Shown: positions 43,901-53,028 of the stretch, piece after piece | How positions within the stretch are numbered: position 1 is the first letter of the stretch | How the letters are laid out: each line of letters starts with the position of its first letter | Assembly (NCBI RefSeq): GCF_003362805.1 | Contig: NZ_QNQT01000010.1 | Span: 1-64,000, forward strand | Length of the DNA: 64,000 nt | Direction of reading: 5' to 3' | Source: Neobacillus piezotolerans | Lineage (GTDB): Bacteria; Bacillota; Bacilli; Bacillales; Cytobacillaceae | Position numbers and translations under genes: made by a program | Notes under the pieces: generated by a model | Database searches by the model: none | The model's input: the letters and a program-made list of their open reading frames with translations, nothing else | What the model was told of the DNA's origin: nothing

Positions 43901-46077
43901 GCATCCACCACCTTTTGTTTTGTCATTTCAGTAGGATATTCAATCCTTGAATGGAAAATCCCTTTCAGCGTTTCACAAAGTGTATGTTCGACCACTTCAA
44001 TTTCCCTTAGTGTTAAATCACACTCATTCAGCTGCCCGTCCTGCAGCTTGTCCGAAATAATGGAATGGACCAAGGACTCAATTTGCTCCGGAGTGGGCTG
44101 CGCCATTGAGCGGACAGCTGCTTCGACACTGTCTGCAATTCCAATAATAGCCGTTTCTTTCGTCTGGGCTTTCGGTCCCGGGTATCGGAAATCCTCTTCA
44201 TTTACATTCCCTGCTTGCTTGGCCTTATGGTAAAAAAATTTAATCAACGAGGTGCCATGGTGTTGTTCCGCGATATCGATGATTTCTTTGGGCATATGGT
44301 GTTTTTTCAACAATGCTGCCCCGTCCGATGCGTGGGCAATGATGATTTGCGCGCTTTTCCCCGGTGACAGACGGTCATGCGGGTTATCCCGGTTGATTTG
44401 ATTTTCAATGAAAAACAGCGGACGCTTCGTCTTTCCAATATCATGGTAATAGCACCCAACCCTGGCCAGAAGCCCGTTGGCGCCAATCGCCTCACAAGCC
44501 GCCTCCGACATATTGGCGACCATTACACTGTGATGGTAAGTCCCGGGTGCCTCTGTAAGAATTTTTTTCAGCAGCGGGTGGTTTGGGTTCGACAGTTCAA
44601 TCAGCCGCATTGTCGACAGGATGCCAAAACTTGCCTCAAGAAACGGCAATAGGCCGATGGCAAGAACAGCGGAAGCAATGCCGGATACAGCAGCAAAAAT
44701 AAAAATCAAGCCGTACTCCATCCCGTTATATTGTGTGTTTCTGAGGAATAGCAGCGAGAATATGACGGAAATATTCACAACGGAAACAAAGATGCCCGCC
44801 GGAAGTATTTTCGATCTGGCATTGTGGTCCCGCAGAAACAGGGTTGCCGCCAGACCTCCGCACAGAATATATATGCCAGCCGACATGTTCAGCGCACCTG
44901 TTGTCTCTTCATTGAATATGATGCTTCCGCAAATCCCCTGAACGATAGCCGTCAGCCAGGCGAGCCTTTCATCAACCAAAATTTTAATAATGATCCCAGC
45001 CATCGCGGCCGGAAACAAGGAGCTCACCCCTTCGAACCCAAATTGCTGGAACTGGCTGGCCATTTTCATAAGCAGGATAGAAAACGAAAAAACAATCCCA
45101 AAGAGAAGCAAATCTGTTTGCTTTTTATCAGGCTGGATTTTCCGTTCCAAAAAATAATAATAAATCGATGATAAAATAATTACAATCAGGAGAAGGAGGC
45201 CGAACAGCGGCTTTTTTGAATCCTGGCTATCCAGAAGGCCTGCAAGCTTTAATTGCCTGTAGATTTCATGGCTGACCAATTCCCCTTCTTCGACAATGAC
45301 CTGCCCTTCAAGGATTTTGACCGGCTCAACAGTTTCAGCGGTGCGCCTTCTTGCTTCTTCGGTTGCCTGAGGGTCATAAAACTCATTTTGGATAACCGCA
45401 TACCTTCTCATAAGGATCGCGGCACGTTTCATGCTTGGCCCGAGTGTTGAAAATTTTAATTCTTCTTCAACCTTCTTTTTCGAATTTTCAACTTCGTCGG
45501 CCGGAATTGGTTTGCTCATTTCGTTGCTGACCGCAGTTAAAGTGAGGTCTTTGGCAATTGCGAGCTGCCTTTTATCGGCTGACACAAGAGCGGTAAAAAC
45601 CTCTTCAGGCAAATCGTCTATTACAGCCGGAGTAAGTCTTTCCTTTAACTTTTTTACCTTGTCAGAAACAGGGGGCTCTGTTGCGGCTGGCGCTGGTTCG
45701 CTTGATTCACCCTCAGGTGCCGCTTTCTTTTTCTCTTCCTGGATTTCGTCGCTCACCTTAATCGCGGTATCAAAAATTGAAGCGACAAGATCCACCTGGT
45801 TCTGGGTATATTCGCTTTTCAGCGTGTATACCCCCTGCACCCGCTCCAGTTCATGTTTGCGCTTCTCCTCCGTGCTTTCTTTATCCTCCACCGTAATTGG
45901 GGATACCACTGTCTTCTCGGCGATATTAAATAGCCCTAGCTTCAATTTATCAGGCTTTACATTCCCGTACATTGAAAGGAACAGGATCACCCCAATAAAA
46001 GCAAAGAAAAGGATGCGGAAAAAAGTTATATCAAGCAGCCGCTTAATGTTCTGAAACTGGTGCCTAAGCAGATCCAT
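43897..46077 (-). CDS. pgpH: Cyclic-di-AMP phosphodiesterase PgpH (7TMR-HD)
   Basis: Membrane hydrolase of c-di-AMP. An N-terminal span, an extracellular domain of about 250 residues with an Ala/Pro/Glu-rich insert ([17 protein letters not shown]), seven transmembrane helices, then a cytosolic HD domain: [23 protein letters not shown] and IIAHASDG provide the metal-binding His and Asp. 726 aa matches B. subtilis YqfF. It shares the operon with phoH upstream and ybeY downstream, though phoH has its own terminator. Confidence 0.95.
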   Translation of the reverse strand: MDLLRHQFQNIKRLLDITFFRILFFAFIGVILFLSMYGNVKPDKLKLGLFNIAEKTVVSPITVEDKESTEEKRKHELERVQGVYTLKSEYTQNQVDLVASIFDTAIKVSDEIQEEKKKAAPEGESSEPAPAATEPPVSDKVKKLKERLTPAVIDDLPEEVFTALVSADKRQLAIAKDLTLTAVSNEMSKPIPADEVENSKKKVEEELKFSTLGPSMKRAAILMRRYAVIQNEFYDPQATEEARRRTAETVEPVKILEGQVIVEEGELVSHEIYRQLKLAGLLDSQDSKKPLFGLLLLIVIILSSIYYYFLERKIQPDKKQTDLLLFGIVFSFSILLMKMASQFQQFGFEGVSSLFPAAMAGIIIKILVDERLAWLTAIVQGICGSIIFNEETTGALNMSAGIYILCGGLAATLFLRDHNARSKILPAGIFVSVVNISVIFSLLFLRNTQYNGMEYGLIFIFAAVSGIASAVLAIGLLPFLEASFGILSTMRLIELSNPNHPLLKKILTEAPGTYHHSVMVANMSEAACEAIGANGLLARVGCYYHDIGKTKRPLFFIENQINRDNPHDRLSPGKSAQIIIAHASDGAALLKKHHMPKEIIDIAEQHHGTSLIKFFYHKAKQAGNVNEEDFRYPGPKAQTKETAIIGIADSVEAAVRSMAQPTPEQIESLVHSIISDKLQDGQLNECDLTLREIEVVEHTLCETLKGIFHSRIEYPTEMTKQKVVDA

Positions 46078-46162
46078 ACTGTTCCCCTTTCCCCAAAAAA
46101 GGACTCTTACGCTATCTTTTTAAAAAACTCCTGAATTTAGGGGCATCGCTGCCCTTTTAGAA

Positions 46163-46191
46163 ATCATAACAGTTTTCACCTGAACTTTCAC
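46163..46191 (-). promoter_or_regulatory. Possible promoter before pgpH
   Basis: GTGAAA (46186-46191), 17 bases, TATGAT (46163-46168), just downstream of the phoH terminator. The -35 is weak. Confidence 0.35.
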
Positions 46192-46278
46192 TTATAATTC
46201 CAGAATTAAGAAGAAAGGGGAAAGGGAAGAACTCCATGTAAATGTTGGGGGCGGAATAAAAAATGCCATTCGAATTGG

Positions 46279-46305
46279 AAAAAGCCGCCCCAAAAGGAGC
46301 AGCCT
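46279..46305 (-). terminator. Terminator after phoH
   Basis: Minus strand GGCTGCTCC, TTTT, GGGGCGGC then TTTTT; stem includes G-U pairs. Confidence 0.7.
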
Positions 46306-46306
46306 C

Positions 46307-47266
46307 TCATTCAGCTTTGCCGTATGCCTCAATGATCCGCCCGACAAGAGGATGCCGGACAACGTCTGCTTGCTCAAGGCGGACGAAGGCGATTCCCCGT
46401 ACTCCATCGAGAATCTCTTCGGCCGAAAACAATCCGGATTTGGCGCCTTTCGGAAGGTCGACCTGGGTCTTGTCCCCCGTAATGACCATCTTGGATCCAA
46501 ACCCAAGGCGGGTAAGGAACATTTTCATCTGAGCGTGTGTTGTGTTTTGGGCTTCGTCAAGAATGACGAATGCCTCATCGAGCGTCCGTCCCCTCATATA
46601 GGCAAGCGGGGCGATTTCAATGGTGCCGCGCTCTATTAGCCTTAAGGTATGTTCCATGCCCAGTACATCATGGAGGGCATCATAAAGGGGCCTCAAATAC
46701 GGGTCGACCTTTTCCTTCAGGTCGCCCGGAAGGAAACCGAGGCTTTCCCCCGCTTCAACTGCAGGCCTCGTCAAAATGATCTTGTTTACCGTACCATTTT
46801 TCAGGGCAGCCACCGCCATGACAACGGCTAGATAGGTTTTTCCTGTGCCCGCCGGCCCGATCCCGAAAACCATATCATTCTTTTTCATGGCATTGATATA
46901 ATATCCCTGCCCGATCGTTTTGGCCCTGATCGCTTTTCCTCGCGCGTTTCGGGCGATCTCCTCTTCGAATAAATTCTCGAAGTAGTCAAGTGTCCCTTTC
47001 CTCGCAAGCTCGATGGCATAAATGACGTCACGCGGGCCAATGGCAATCCCTTTCCTGATGACATGGATCAGCCTGTCAAGCACAGAGGCGGCCAGCTCGG
47101 CGTTTTCGGGAGGCCCGGCCACATGGACAGCCTCGCCTCTCGATATGATCGAAACCTGGAGTTCCTGTTCGAAAATTTTAAGATTTGAATCGGAGTTTCC
47201 AAAAAGAGTTACAGCCTCATTTGGATTTTCAAGCTGAAGTTGAATCATTCTTGAATTTTCAGTCAT
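46307..47266 (-). CDS. phoH: PhoH-like ATPase
   Basis: Cytosolic P-loop ATPase of the PhoH family, with an N-terminal KH-like segment (LFGNSDSNLKIFEQEL). Walker A is GPAGTGKTYLAV, Walker B VILDEAQNT, and sensor VITGDKTQVDLP. 319 aa. PhoH is often linked to YbeY and RNA processing, and here the genes are neighbours. The start ATG is one base from the yqfD end; GGAG lies ten bases upstream. Confidence 0.94.
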   Translation of the reverse strand: MTENSRMIQLQLENPNEAVTLFGNSDSNLKIFEQELQVSIISRGEAVHVAGPPENAELAASVLDRLIHVIRKGIAIGPRDVIYAIELARKGTLDYFENLFEEEIARNARGKAIRAKTIGQGYYINAMKKNDMVFGIGPAGTGKTYLAVVMAVAALKNGTVNKIILTRPAVEAGESLGFLPGDLKEKVDPYLRPLYDALHDVLGMEHTLRLIERGTIEIAPLAYMRGRTLDEAFVILDEAQNTTHAQMKMFLTRLGFGSKMVITGDKTQVDLPKGAKSGLFSAEEILDGVRGIAFVRLEQADVVRHPLVGRIIEAYGKAE

Positions 47267-48457
47267 TCATGAGTCTCCTTGGATAATGGGTTGTCCTATC
47301 GCGATATTTTCTACAACTGTATAAAGAATTGACAGCTTTACTTTACCATTCGCAATCGAGCTGTGCAAAATTTTTTCACTTTTAATCATAGCATTTTCAT
47401 CAATGTGTTTTTTTATATCCGTCCTTGCCAACTCGGAAGCCCTTTTAATGGCTTCGCTGCTGGTGTAAATCCTGGTGACTTCTTCACGTTCCCTCATCGT
47501 CTTGTTCACATATGCAATAGGAGTCTCCCATTTGATAAGTTTCATTCCCACGGATGTTGTGTCCGTTTCATAGTTCTTGAACTTTGTTTTCCCAAATCCC
47601 CAGATTGGAAACTCAACGCCGCCAATCCGCAGGAAATGTTTTTGCTGCTCCCTGCCATTGAAAACCTGGAAGGTAGCGGACAAAGGGAGTACGATTTTTC
47701 CCTGGTACAATGTTTCTCCCCAAATCTCGCCTTTAGCCGCCACCGCTTCATACGCGCCTTCCCTTCCGATAAGCCCGGATACAAGGAGCTGCCCGGGTAC
47801 GACATGGTCATTCACCTGAAAAAGCTTTTGGCCTTTCTCGATAAAATAATTGGTGATGACCGCTTCCTTCTTCGCGATCAGGTGCCGCGGCCCAATTGCC
47901 TGAGGGGGTTTCGGCTGCTTTTTTTCAACAACCCTGAAATGGAAAGTCGTTCCCCTAAGTTCAACCCCTACCCAGGTAATTGCTTCAACCCGGTTCGTCA
48001 GCTCCTTTTGGATGGTTTCAACGCTCTCGAGGAAAAACATCGCCTTTCCCCGCTTTACCCCAAGCTTGTCCAGTTCCTGACGAATCTTATATTCGGTTTC
48101 GGGTTTCGCCCCTTTTATTTCAATACCCCAAACGATATTGGATAACAACATGACTACAAAGAAAAACAAGACGGCGCCAATTAAAAATCCGCTATTCTTA
48201 ATGAGCCTTTTTAAAAGGAAGGGGGCGCCTTTCCTTCTAATAAAAGATACCTTGCACTCACTGCCCCTCGCAAACTTCCGGATCCTCAATGCGTCGCTAA
48301 GTCTCATTGTGAAATGGGCCGCCTCAGGGGAAATCCTTCTCGCATTCCAGATTTGGACCCCGTTCCTCGCCAATACATTCAGGAACCGCTCAATTCCCCT
48401 TCCCGTCAACTTTACCGTCACCTTGCCCGTTAAAAATTCCACCCACTGATTTTTCAT
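47267..48457 (-). CDS. yqfD: Sporulation protein YqfD
   Basis: Membrane protein of the YqfD family, required for efficient sporulation and in B. subtilis part of the SigmaE regulon. N-terminal cytosolic part of about 90 residues, one transmembrane segment (LIGAVLFFFVVMLLSNIVW), then a large external domain. 396 aa. Overlaps the yqfC stop by four bases and is followed immediately by phoH. Confidence 0.92.
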   Translation of the reverse strand: MKNQWVEFLTGKVTVKLTGRGIERFLNVLARNGVQIWNARRISPEAAHFTMRLSDALRIRKFARGSECKVSFIRRKGAPFLLKRLIKNSGFLIGAVLFFFVVMLLSNIVWGIEIKGAKPETEYKIRQELDKLGVKRGKAMFFLESVETIQKELTNRVEAITWVGVELRGTTFHFRVVEKKQPKPPQAIGPRHLIAKKEAVITNYFIEKGQKLFQVNDHVVPGQLLVSGLIGREGAYEAVAAKGEIWGETLYQGKIVLPLSATFQVFNGREQQKHFLRIGGVEFPIWGFGKTKFKNYETDTTSVGMKLIKWETPIAYVNKTMREREEVTRIYTSSEAIKRASELARTDIKKHIDENAMIKSEKILHSSIANGKVKLSILYTVVENIAIGQPIIQGDS

Positions 48458-48756
48458 TTTGACCCCCCGGCATCTTCCTGAATATATATAACCTGGTCAA
48501 TTTTTCCTTCAAGGAGTATTTCTTCAGGCAAGATTGTTTTAATGACAAATGCTTTCCCTTTTATTAAAAGCTGCCCCTTTTTCAGCAGCAGCCTTAGTTC
48601 CCTGTCTGTGAAGGCAAGCAGTCCGCGATGGTTTTCGACATAAATATGGATTTGGCCGATCATTGTAATCCTCGGCAAATCCATCATGACGTCCTGGGGA
48701 AGATCCATCTTTGCTGCTACCCATTTTCGGAGGCGCTGGCCCCATTTTTTTGCCAT
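48454..48756 (-). CDS. yqfC: YqfC, YabP/YqfC-family sporulation protein
   Basis: A 100-residue protein of the YabP/YqfC family (KMDLPQDVMMDLPRITMIG ... ELRLLLKKGQLLIKG), linked to sporulation. In B. subtilis yqfC is SigmaE-controlled and co-transcribed with yqfD. ATG 48756 follows GAAAGGAGG, but this site is within a strong hairpin (see the separate entry). Start codons further upstream would lie inside the hairpin. Confidence 0.92.
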   Translation of the reverse strand: MAKKWGQRLRKWVAAKMDLPQDVMMDLPRITMIGQIHIYVENHRGLLAFTDRELRLLLKKGQLLIKGKAFVIKTILPEEILLEGKIDQVIYIQEDAGGSK

Positions 48757-48763
48757 AAAAAAA

Positions 48764-48807
48764 GAACCTCCTTTCATTTCATATATTTATGAAATGAAAG
48801 AAAGTTC
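48764..48807 (-). promoter_or_regulatory. Hairpin sequestering the yqfC ribosome binding site
   Basis: As RNA the 5' arm (48788-48807) and 3' arm (48764-48783) form a 20-base stem with two G-U pairs around the loop AATA. The core is a perfect 13-base inverted repeat. The 3' arm contains the whole AAAGGAGG ribosome binding site of yqfC. If the transcript starts upstream, translation would be blocked unless the stem is opened. A CATAAAT, somewhat like a SigmaE -10, lies in the stem, so a start inside is also possible. Confidence 0.65.
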
Positions 48808-48852
48808 TAGCACCTGTTTTTCTATCCAAGCTCTAAAAGCGGGGGAATCCGG

Positions 48853-49302
48853 CTATCTTTTATAATAAGGCTTTTTTGACCTTGGCGGGCCAAGGATTTC
48901 CGCCCATACTACGGCATCTGCGAGATTTTTTTCCGTTACCGGCTCGATGGACAAATTCTCTCCTACACCTTTGCCTGGATTTTGTACAATCCGCCTACCG
49001 GTATCCCCGCTCTTTTCCACGGCATTATCCTGTAAAGGAGAAGGGTTTACAGCTTCCCTCGCTGCTTCCCCTTTACCTGAAAGAGTAACGGTTGAAGAAT
49101 CCTGTCTCCTTGCAGGGCGCCTGTCCATTCCTTTTTGGTCTGGCTTGGCTGCTTCCCCGTACCTTTCCTGAAGCTCACGCGCCAGCTCGGGCAGCCTTCC
49201 AGGGCGCCTGTTCTCATCTTTTCCCTTTAATTTCGAAAACATGGAAGAAACAAATGCGATTATAACAAATAATAGGATTGGATTTTCAAAAAGCCTTTCC
49301 AT
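48853..49302 (-). CDS. yqfB: YqfB-like protein
   Basis: A 149-residue protein with an N-terminal membrane segment (NPILLFVIIAFVSSMF) and a hydrophilic, basic tail (RRPGRLPELARELQERYG, DRRPARRQD). The C-terminal WAEILGPPRSKKPYY is likely the most conserved part. It lies between yqfC and floA as yqfB does. I chose ATG 49302 with GGGAGGG upstream. Function unknown. Confidence 0.7.
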   Translation of the reverse strand: MERLFENPILLFVIIAFVSSMFSKLKGKDENRRPGRLPELARELQERYGEAAKPDQKGMDRRPARRQDSSTVTLSGKGEAAREAVNPSPLQDNAVEKSGDTGRRIVQNPGKGVGENLSIEPVTEKNLADAVVWAEILGPPRSKKPYYKR

Positions 49303-49340
49303 TCGGGCCCTCCTTCCCTGCAATCAGCAGTTCCAGGCTG

Positions 49341-50333
49341 TTACTGGCCATCTTTTTTATCCTTGCCCATTTTTCCGATTGAGCCCCTCATATCGGTGTC
49401 CGCGGAAATATTTTTAAAATTCATATAATCCATCACGCCAATATTCCCGGATTTCAAAGCCTCCGCCATCGCCAGCGGCACTTCCGCCTCCGCCTGGACA
49501 ACCATCGCCCTCATTTCTTCAACCTTTGCCCTCATTTCCTGTTCGCTCGCGACAGCCATTGCGCGACGCTCTTCAGCTTTCGCCTGGGCAATTTTCTTGT
49601 CGGCCTCGGCCTGTTCGGTCTGAAGTTCCGCCCCGATATTTTTGCCGATGTCCACATCCGCGATATCAATGGACAGGATTTCAAAAGCAGTTCCGGCGTC
49701 AAGCCCTTTCGAAAGAACGGTCTGGGAAATCAGGTCGGGATTTTCAAGTACTTTGCTATGGTTCTCGGAAGATCCAATCGTGGAGACAACGCCTTCCCCC
49801 ACACGGGCAACAACCGTTTCTTCACCTGCGCCTCCGACTAGCCGGTCAATGTTCGCGCGTACTGTTATCCTAGCTTTTGCCTTCACTTCAATACCGTTCA
49901 TCGCAACACCGGCAATGAATGGCGTTTCAATAACTTTTGGATTAACGCTCATTTGGACGGCTTCAAGGACATCACGGCCAGCAAGGTCGATTGCCGCGCT
50001 TCGTTCGAACGATAGTTCAATATTCGCCCTGTGGGCTGCAATAAGCGCGTTTACGACCCTGTCAACGTTCCCCCCAGCCAAATAGTGGCTCTCAAGCTGG
50101 TTCGTCGTGACATTCAAGCCTGCTTTGTGCGCTTTAATAAGCGGGTTGATAACCCTGTGAGGGGTAACCCTTCGCAGCCTCATTCCAACCAGTGTGAAGA
50201 TGCTCACCCTTACACCAGCGGCAAGCGCGGAAATCCAAAGCATAACCGGAACAAAAGATAGCAATATCCCGAATAAAATGATTGCGACTGCTACAATCGC
50301 GATAATAAAAACAGCTTCATTCGTCAAAATCAT
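49341..50333 (-). CDS. floA: Flotillin-like protein FloA
   Basis: Membrane-microdomain scaffold. An N-terminal membrane anchor/hairpin ([19 protein letters not shown]) is followed by a SPFH-type region ([26 protein letters not shown]) and a long coiled-coil with EA repeats ([30 protein letters not shown]). 330 aa. It forms an operon with nfeD, eight bases upstream, as in B. subtilis yqeZ-floA. The ATG at 50333 is only three bases from AAGGAGG; a TTG two codons later has better spacing. Confidence 0.95.
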   Translation of the reverse strand: MILTNEAVFIIAIVAVAIILFGILLSFVPVMLWISALAAGVRVSIFTLVGMRLRRVTPHRVINPLIKAHKAGLNVTTNQLESHYLAGGNVDRVVNALIAAHRANIELSFERSAAIDLAGRDVLEAVQMSVNPKVIETPFIAGVAMNGIEVKAKARITVRANIDRLVGGAGEETVVARVGEGVVSTIGSSENHSKVLENPDLISQTVLSKGLDAGTAFEILSIDIADVDIGKNIGAELQTEQAEADKKIAQAKAEERRAMAVASEQEMRAKVEEMRAMVVQAEAEVPLAMAEALKSGNIGVMDYMNFKNISADTDMRGSIGKMGKDKKDGQ

Positions 50334-50341
50334 CAGCCTCC

Positions 50342-50980
50342 TTATTTCTTTATCTCTCTAACTACGACCCTGGGTCCTTCAACTTCAATTACTTTAACTC
50401 TCGCGTTTTGCCCAATAAAGGAGCCTTCCGTCACCACATCGACGCGTTCGCTGCCGAAAATTGCCGTGCCGGCCGGCCGAAGCACGGTCTGCGCGACCCC
50501 TTCCTTTCCGATCAGGTCTGTCCTGTTTTCGTTTGAAACATACCCGTCTTCTTTGCGGGCGCTGTCGAACAGGACCATCGAATTAAACAGGGCCATTTTT
50601 TTATGGAATACTTTAATAAGCAAAATGAATAACACAATTGAAAACGCCATCGAGATTAGAAGAGAAACCCCGATTTGGAATGTGCTTTCGCCGGCCATGA
50701 ACAAACTGCCCACCAGCGCCGCAATCCCAAGCGTCCCGGCTACCGCGCCAGGAAGGAAAAATTCAAGAAAAATCAGGATGATGCCCAAGATAAAAAGTGC
50801 TAGTGTCCCAAAACCCGCCAGACCGGCCATAAAGTGGCCATAAAAAAACAACAGCAGCGCGGAAAGCCCGATAAGCCCTGGCAAGCCGATCCTTGGTGAA
50901 AACAGTTCCAGGACCATCGCCATCCCCGCAATGCACAACAGCACAGTAACAACAATAGGGTCCGTTAAAAATTCAGTCAT
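50342..50980 (-). CDS. nfeD: NfeD-family protein, short form
   Basis: Partner of flotillin. Four transmembrane segments ([65 protein letters not shown]) are followed by a C-terminal OB fold ([32 protein letters not shown]). At 212 aa it lacks the N-terminal ClpP-like protease domain present in B. subtilis YqeZ (about 437 aa), and the 154 bases upstream have no room for it. The protease part was therefore lost, or this is the short NfeD class. Confidence 0.88.
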   Translation of the reverse strand: MTEFLTDPIVVTVLLCIAGMAMVLELFSPRIGLPGLIGLSALLLFFYGHFMAGLAGFGTLALFILGIILIFLEFFLPGAVAGTLGIAALVGSLFMAGESTFQIGVSLLISMAFSIVLFILLIKVFHKKMALFNSMVLFDSARKEDGYVSNENRTDLIGKEGVAQTVLRPAGTAIFGSERVDVVTEGSFIGQNARVKVIEVEGPRVVVREIKK

Positions 50981-51094
50981 CGCTATCCTCCTCCCTAAAT
51001 CCCTGCTCTATTATGTACGCATTACCAGGCTGAAAGTTTCATAACGGGTCAACAAATTTCGTAAACGCTACCATCAATTTTTGAATAAAATTAA

Positions 51095-51116
51095 AACCGC
51101 AGGCTTGCGCCTGCGG
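51095..51116 (-). terminator. Terminator after yqeY
   Basis: Minus strand CCGCAGGC, GCAA, GCCTGCGG then TTTTAATTTT, a perfect stem. Confidence 0.85.
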
Positions 51117-51134
51117 CCATTGATGTCAGTTGAA

Positions 51135-51578
51135 TTATGAAAGGTGTTGTTGCACAAGTTTATTCACAAGCGATCCGTCCGCCTTGCCTTTGACTTTCGG
51201 CATGATGGCAGCCATCACTTTCCCCATATCCGCTTTGGAACTTGCGCCTGTTTCGGCGATTGTTTCATTTACAATCCCCTCCAGTTCCTCTTCGGAAAGC
51301 TGCTGAGGCATGTAAATTTCTACAATCGAAAGTTCCTGGCGCAATTTTTCAACCAGGTCAGGACGACCTGCTTTATCAAATTCATGAAGGGAGTCTTTCC
51401 GTTGTTTCATTTCGCGAGAAAGGACAGTCAGCTCTTCTTCTTCCGACAATTCCCTCCCATGCTTAATGGCTTCATTCTGCATGGAAGCTTTAATCATCCG
51501 GATGACCGTAAGCTTGTCTTTGTCTTTTGTTTTCATCGCTTGTTTCATGTCATTATTTAAACGCTCGAGAAGACTCAT
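51135..51578 (-). CDS. yqeY: GatB/YqeY domain protein
   Basis: A 147-residue helical protein homologous to the tail of GatB, the tRNA amidotransferase subunit that binds t[35 protein letters not shown] and [18 protein letters not shown] are family signatures. Likely tRNA-binding. I chose ATG 51578 behind GAGGGTGG. It follows rpsU by 15 bases and is co-transcribed. Confidence 0.93.
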   Translation of the reverse strand: MSLLERLNNDMKQAMKTKDKDKLTVIRMIKASMQNEAIKHGRELSEEEELTVLSREMKQRKDSLHEFDKAGRPDLVEKLRQELSIVEIYMPQQLSEEELEGIVNETIAETGASSKADMGKVMAAIMPKVKGKADGSLVNKLVQQHLS

Positions 51579-51592
51579 AGGTCCACCCTCTC

Positions 51593-51766
51593 TTACCACT
51601 TACGTTTTCTGGCTGCTTCAGACTTCTTCTTACGCTTGACACTTGGTTTTTCGTAGAATTCGCGCTTTCTTGCTTCTTGGATAGTACCTGACTTAGATAC
51701 AGTACGTTTAAAGCGTCGAAGAGCATCTTCAAGCGATTCGTTTTTACGAACGACGGTTTTAGACAT
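51593..51766 (-). CDS. rpsU: 30S ribosomal protein S21
   Basis: A 57-residue very basic protein, [19 protein letters not shown] start and RKRKW end, standard Firmicute S21. It binds near the 16S 3' end and helps initiation. ATG at 51766 behind AGGGAGGG; a longer frame from 51796 is not real. First gene of rpsU-yqeY. Confidence 0.97.
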   Translation of the reverse strand: MSKTVVRKNESLEDALRRFKRTVSKSGTIQEARKREFYEKPSVKRKKKSEAARKRKW

Positions 51767-51831
51767 TCTCTTTCCCTCCCTCCGAACACAACACACTCAC
51801 ATCAAACACATGGAAAACCATGTACTTTGCC

Positions 51832-51860
51832 ATTATAATACAACCTGTTATGAAGGTCAA
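51832..51860 (-). promoter_or_regulatory. SigA promoter for rpsU-yqeY
   Basis: TTGACC (51855-51860), 17 bases, TATAAT (51832-51837), about 65 bases before rpsU. Near-perfect consensus. Confidence 0.8.
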
Positions 51861-52002
51861 CTGAATTTACATACGTTATAGGGTTAATGTCCATCTTTTT
51901 TAAAATAGGCCCGATTTTATAAGGGTAGTTCTTATCCATAAGAGAAAAAAAGAATCATTCTCTCCCGGGACAGGCCATAGACTTGTAAAGGGAGTGGATG
52001 CC

Positions 52003-52923
52003 GTGAAATACATTGTTTTATTTTGTTTATGCATAGGGCTGTTCATTTTTGGAATGACCATAATCAGGATTGGAATGTTTAATATTTCAGGGAATCGGCT
52101 CAAAGGGCTGCTCCAGAAATTAACAAGCACCCCTTTGAAGGGCATGGCCACCGGCACACTTGTAACAGCTGTCCTGCAAAGCAGCTCGACCGTCATGGTT
52201 CTGGCGATAGGGTTGATTTCCGCCAAAATCCTCACCTTCCCTCAATCGATCGGGATTATTTTGGGGACAAATATTGGGACCACTTTCAAAACAGAATTAA
52301 TTACATTCGACTTAGGAAAAATTCTCATTCCGGTAGCGGTGGCCGGAGGGATATTCATTCTAGCCAGGAAGGTCGTTTTAAGAAGTACTGGAATGGTCCT
52401 CCTTGGCATTGCATCTGTATTTACCGCAATGAAAGGGTTTGAAGCCCTATCACTGCCCCTGGCCTCAGTGGACGCCGTCCATAAGCTGCTATTGTCTTTA
52501 AATGAGCATATCCTCGTCGGGATAGCAGCAGGCGCCTGCATGACGGCAATCATCCAATCCAGTACCGCGATGACGGGGATTGCAATGGGGTTCCTTACCT
52601 CGGGAATTCTCGGGCTTGAGGCGGGAATCGCAGTCATGCTTGGGGCCAATATTGGTACATGCATCACAGCGCTAATCGCCGCTATTGGAGGCGGCGAGGA
52701 AGCGAAGCTTGCCGCATTTGCACACGTATGGCTAAACGTCATTGGCGTCCTGCTCTTTATCCCCCTCATTCCCGTACTTGGGAACCTTGGGCCAGAAATC
52801 GCCGGATCGCCTGATGTCCAGCTGGCCCATATCAGCGTCATCTTTAATGTATCCACTTCATTGCTGGCGCTTCCTTTCGCGGAAAGGTTCGGGAGGATGA
52901 TTATGCACCTCCACGGAAAATAA
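52003..52923 (+). CDS. yqeW: Na/Pi cotransporter family protein YqeW
   Basis: Integral membrane protein of the Na/phosphate cotransporter (NptA/PNaS) family. Two inverted repeats carry QSSSTVMVLAIGL and QSSTAMTGIAMGF, and GTNIGTTFKTE and GANIGTCITAL are the paired substrate loops. About 306 aa; no C-terminal PhoU-like domain. GTG start at 52003 behind AAGGGAG. The only rightward gene in this section, divergent from rpsU. Confidence 0.88.
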   Translation: MKYIVLFCLCIGLFIFGMTIIRIGMFNISGNRLKGLLQKLTSTPLKGMATGTLVTAVLQSSSTVMVLAIGLISAKILTFPQSIGIILGTNIGTTFKTELITFDLGKILIPVAVAGGIFILARKVVLRSTGMVLLGIASVFTAMKGFEALSLPLASVDAVHKLLLSLNEHILVGIAAGACMTAIIQSSTAMTGIAMGFLTSGILGLEAGIAVMLGANIGTCITALIAAIGGGEEAKLAAFAHVWLNVIGVLLFIPLIPVLGNLGPEIAGSPDVQLAHISVIFNVSTSLLALPFAERFGRMIMHLHGK

Positions 52924-52991
52924 AAAGCGCTCCCTACCGGATCAGGAAATTGCATTCCGGAATTTTTGAGGTGAAACTCCTCTAAACACAG

Positions 52992-53022
52992 GAAGGCTGC
53001 CCCTCACTTGAAGGGCAGCCTA
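52992..53022. terminator. Hairpin between yqeW and mtaB
   Basis: AGGCTGCCC, loop, AGGGCAGCCT. Convergent genes; T tracts are poor on both sides. Confidence 0.55.
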
Positions 53023-53028
53023 ACATTA

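Noticed and set aside
45431-46054. 207-residue frame on the plus strand opposite pgpH
   Set aside because: Antisense shadow of the pgpH extracellular domain; Ser-rich artefact with no start signals.
52242-52955. 237-residue minus-strand frame opposite yqeW
   Set aside because: Antisense shadow; the plus strand encodes the clear QSS-motif transporter.
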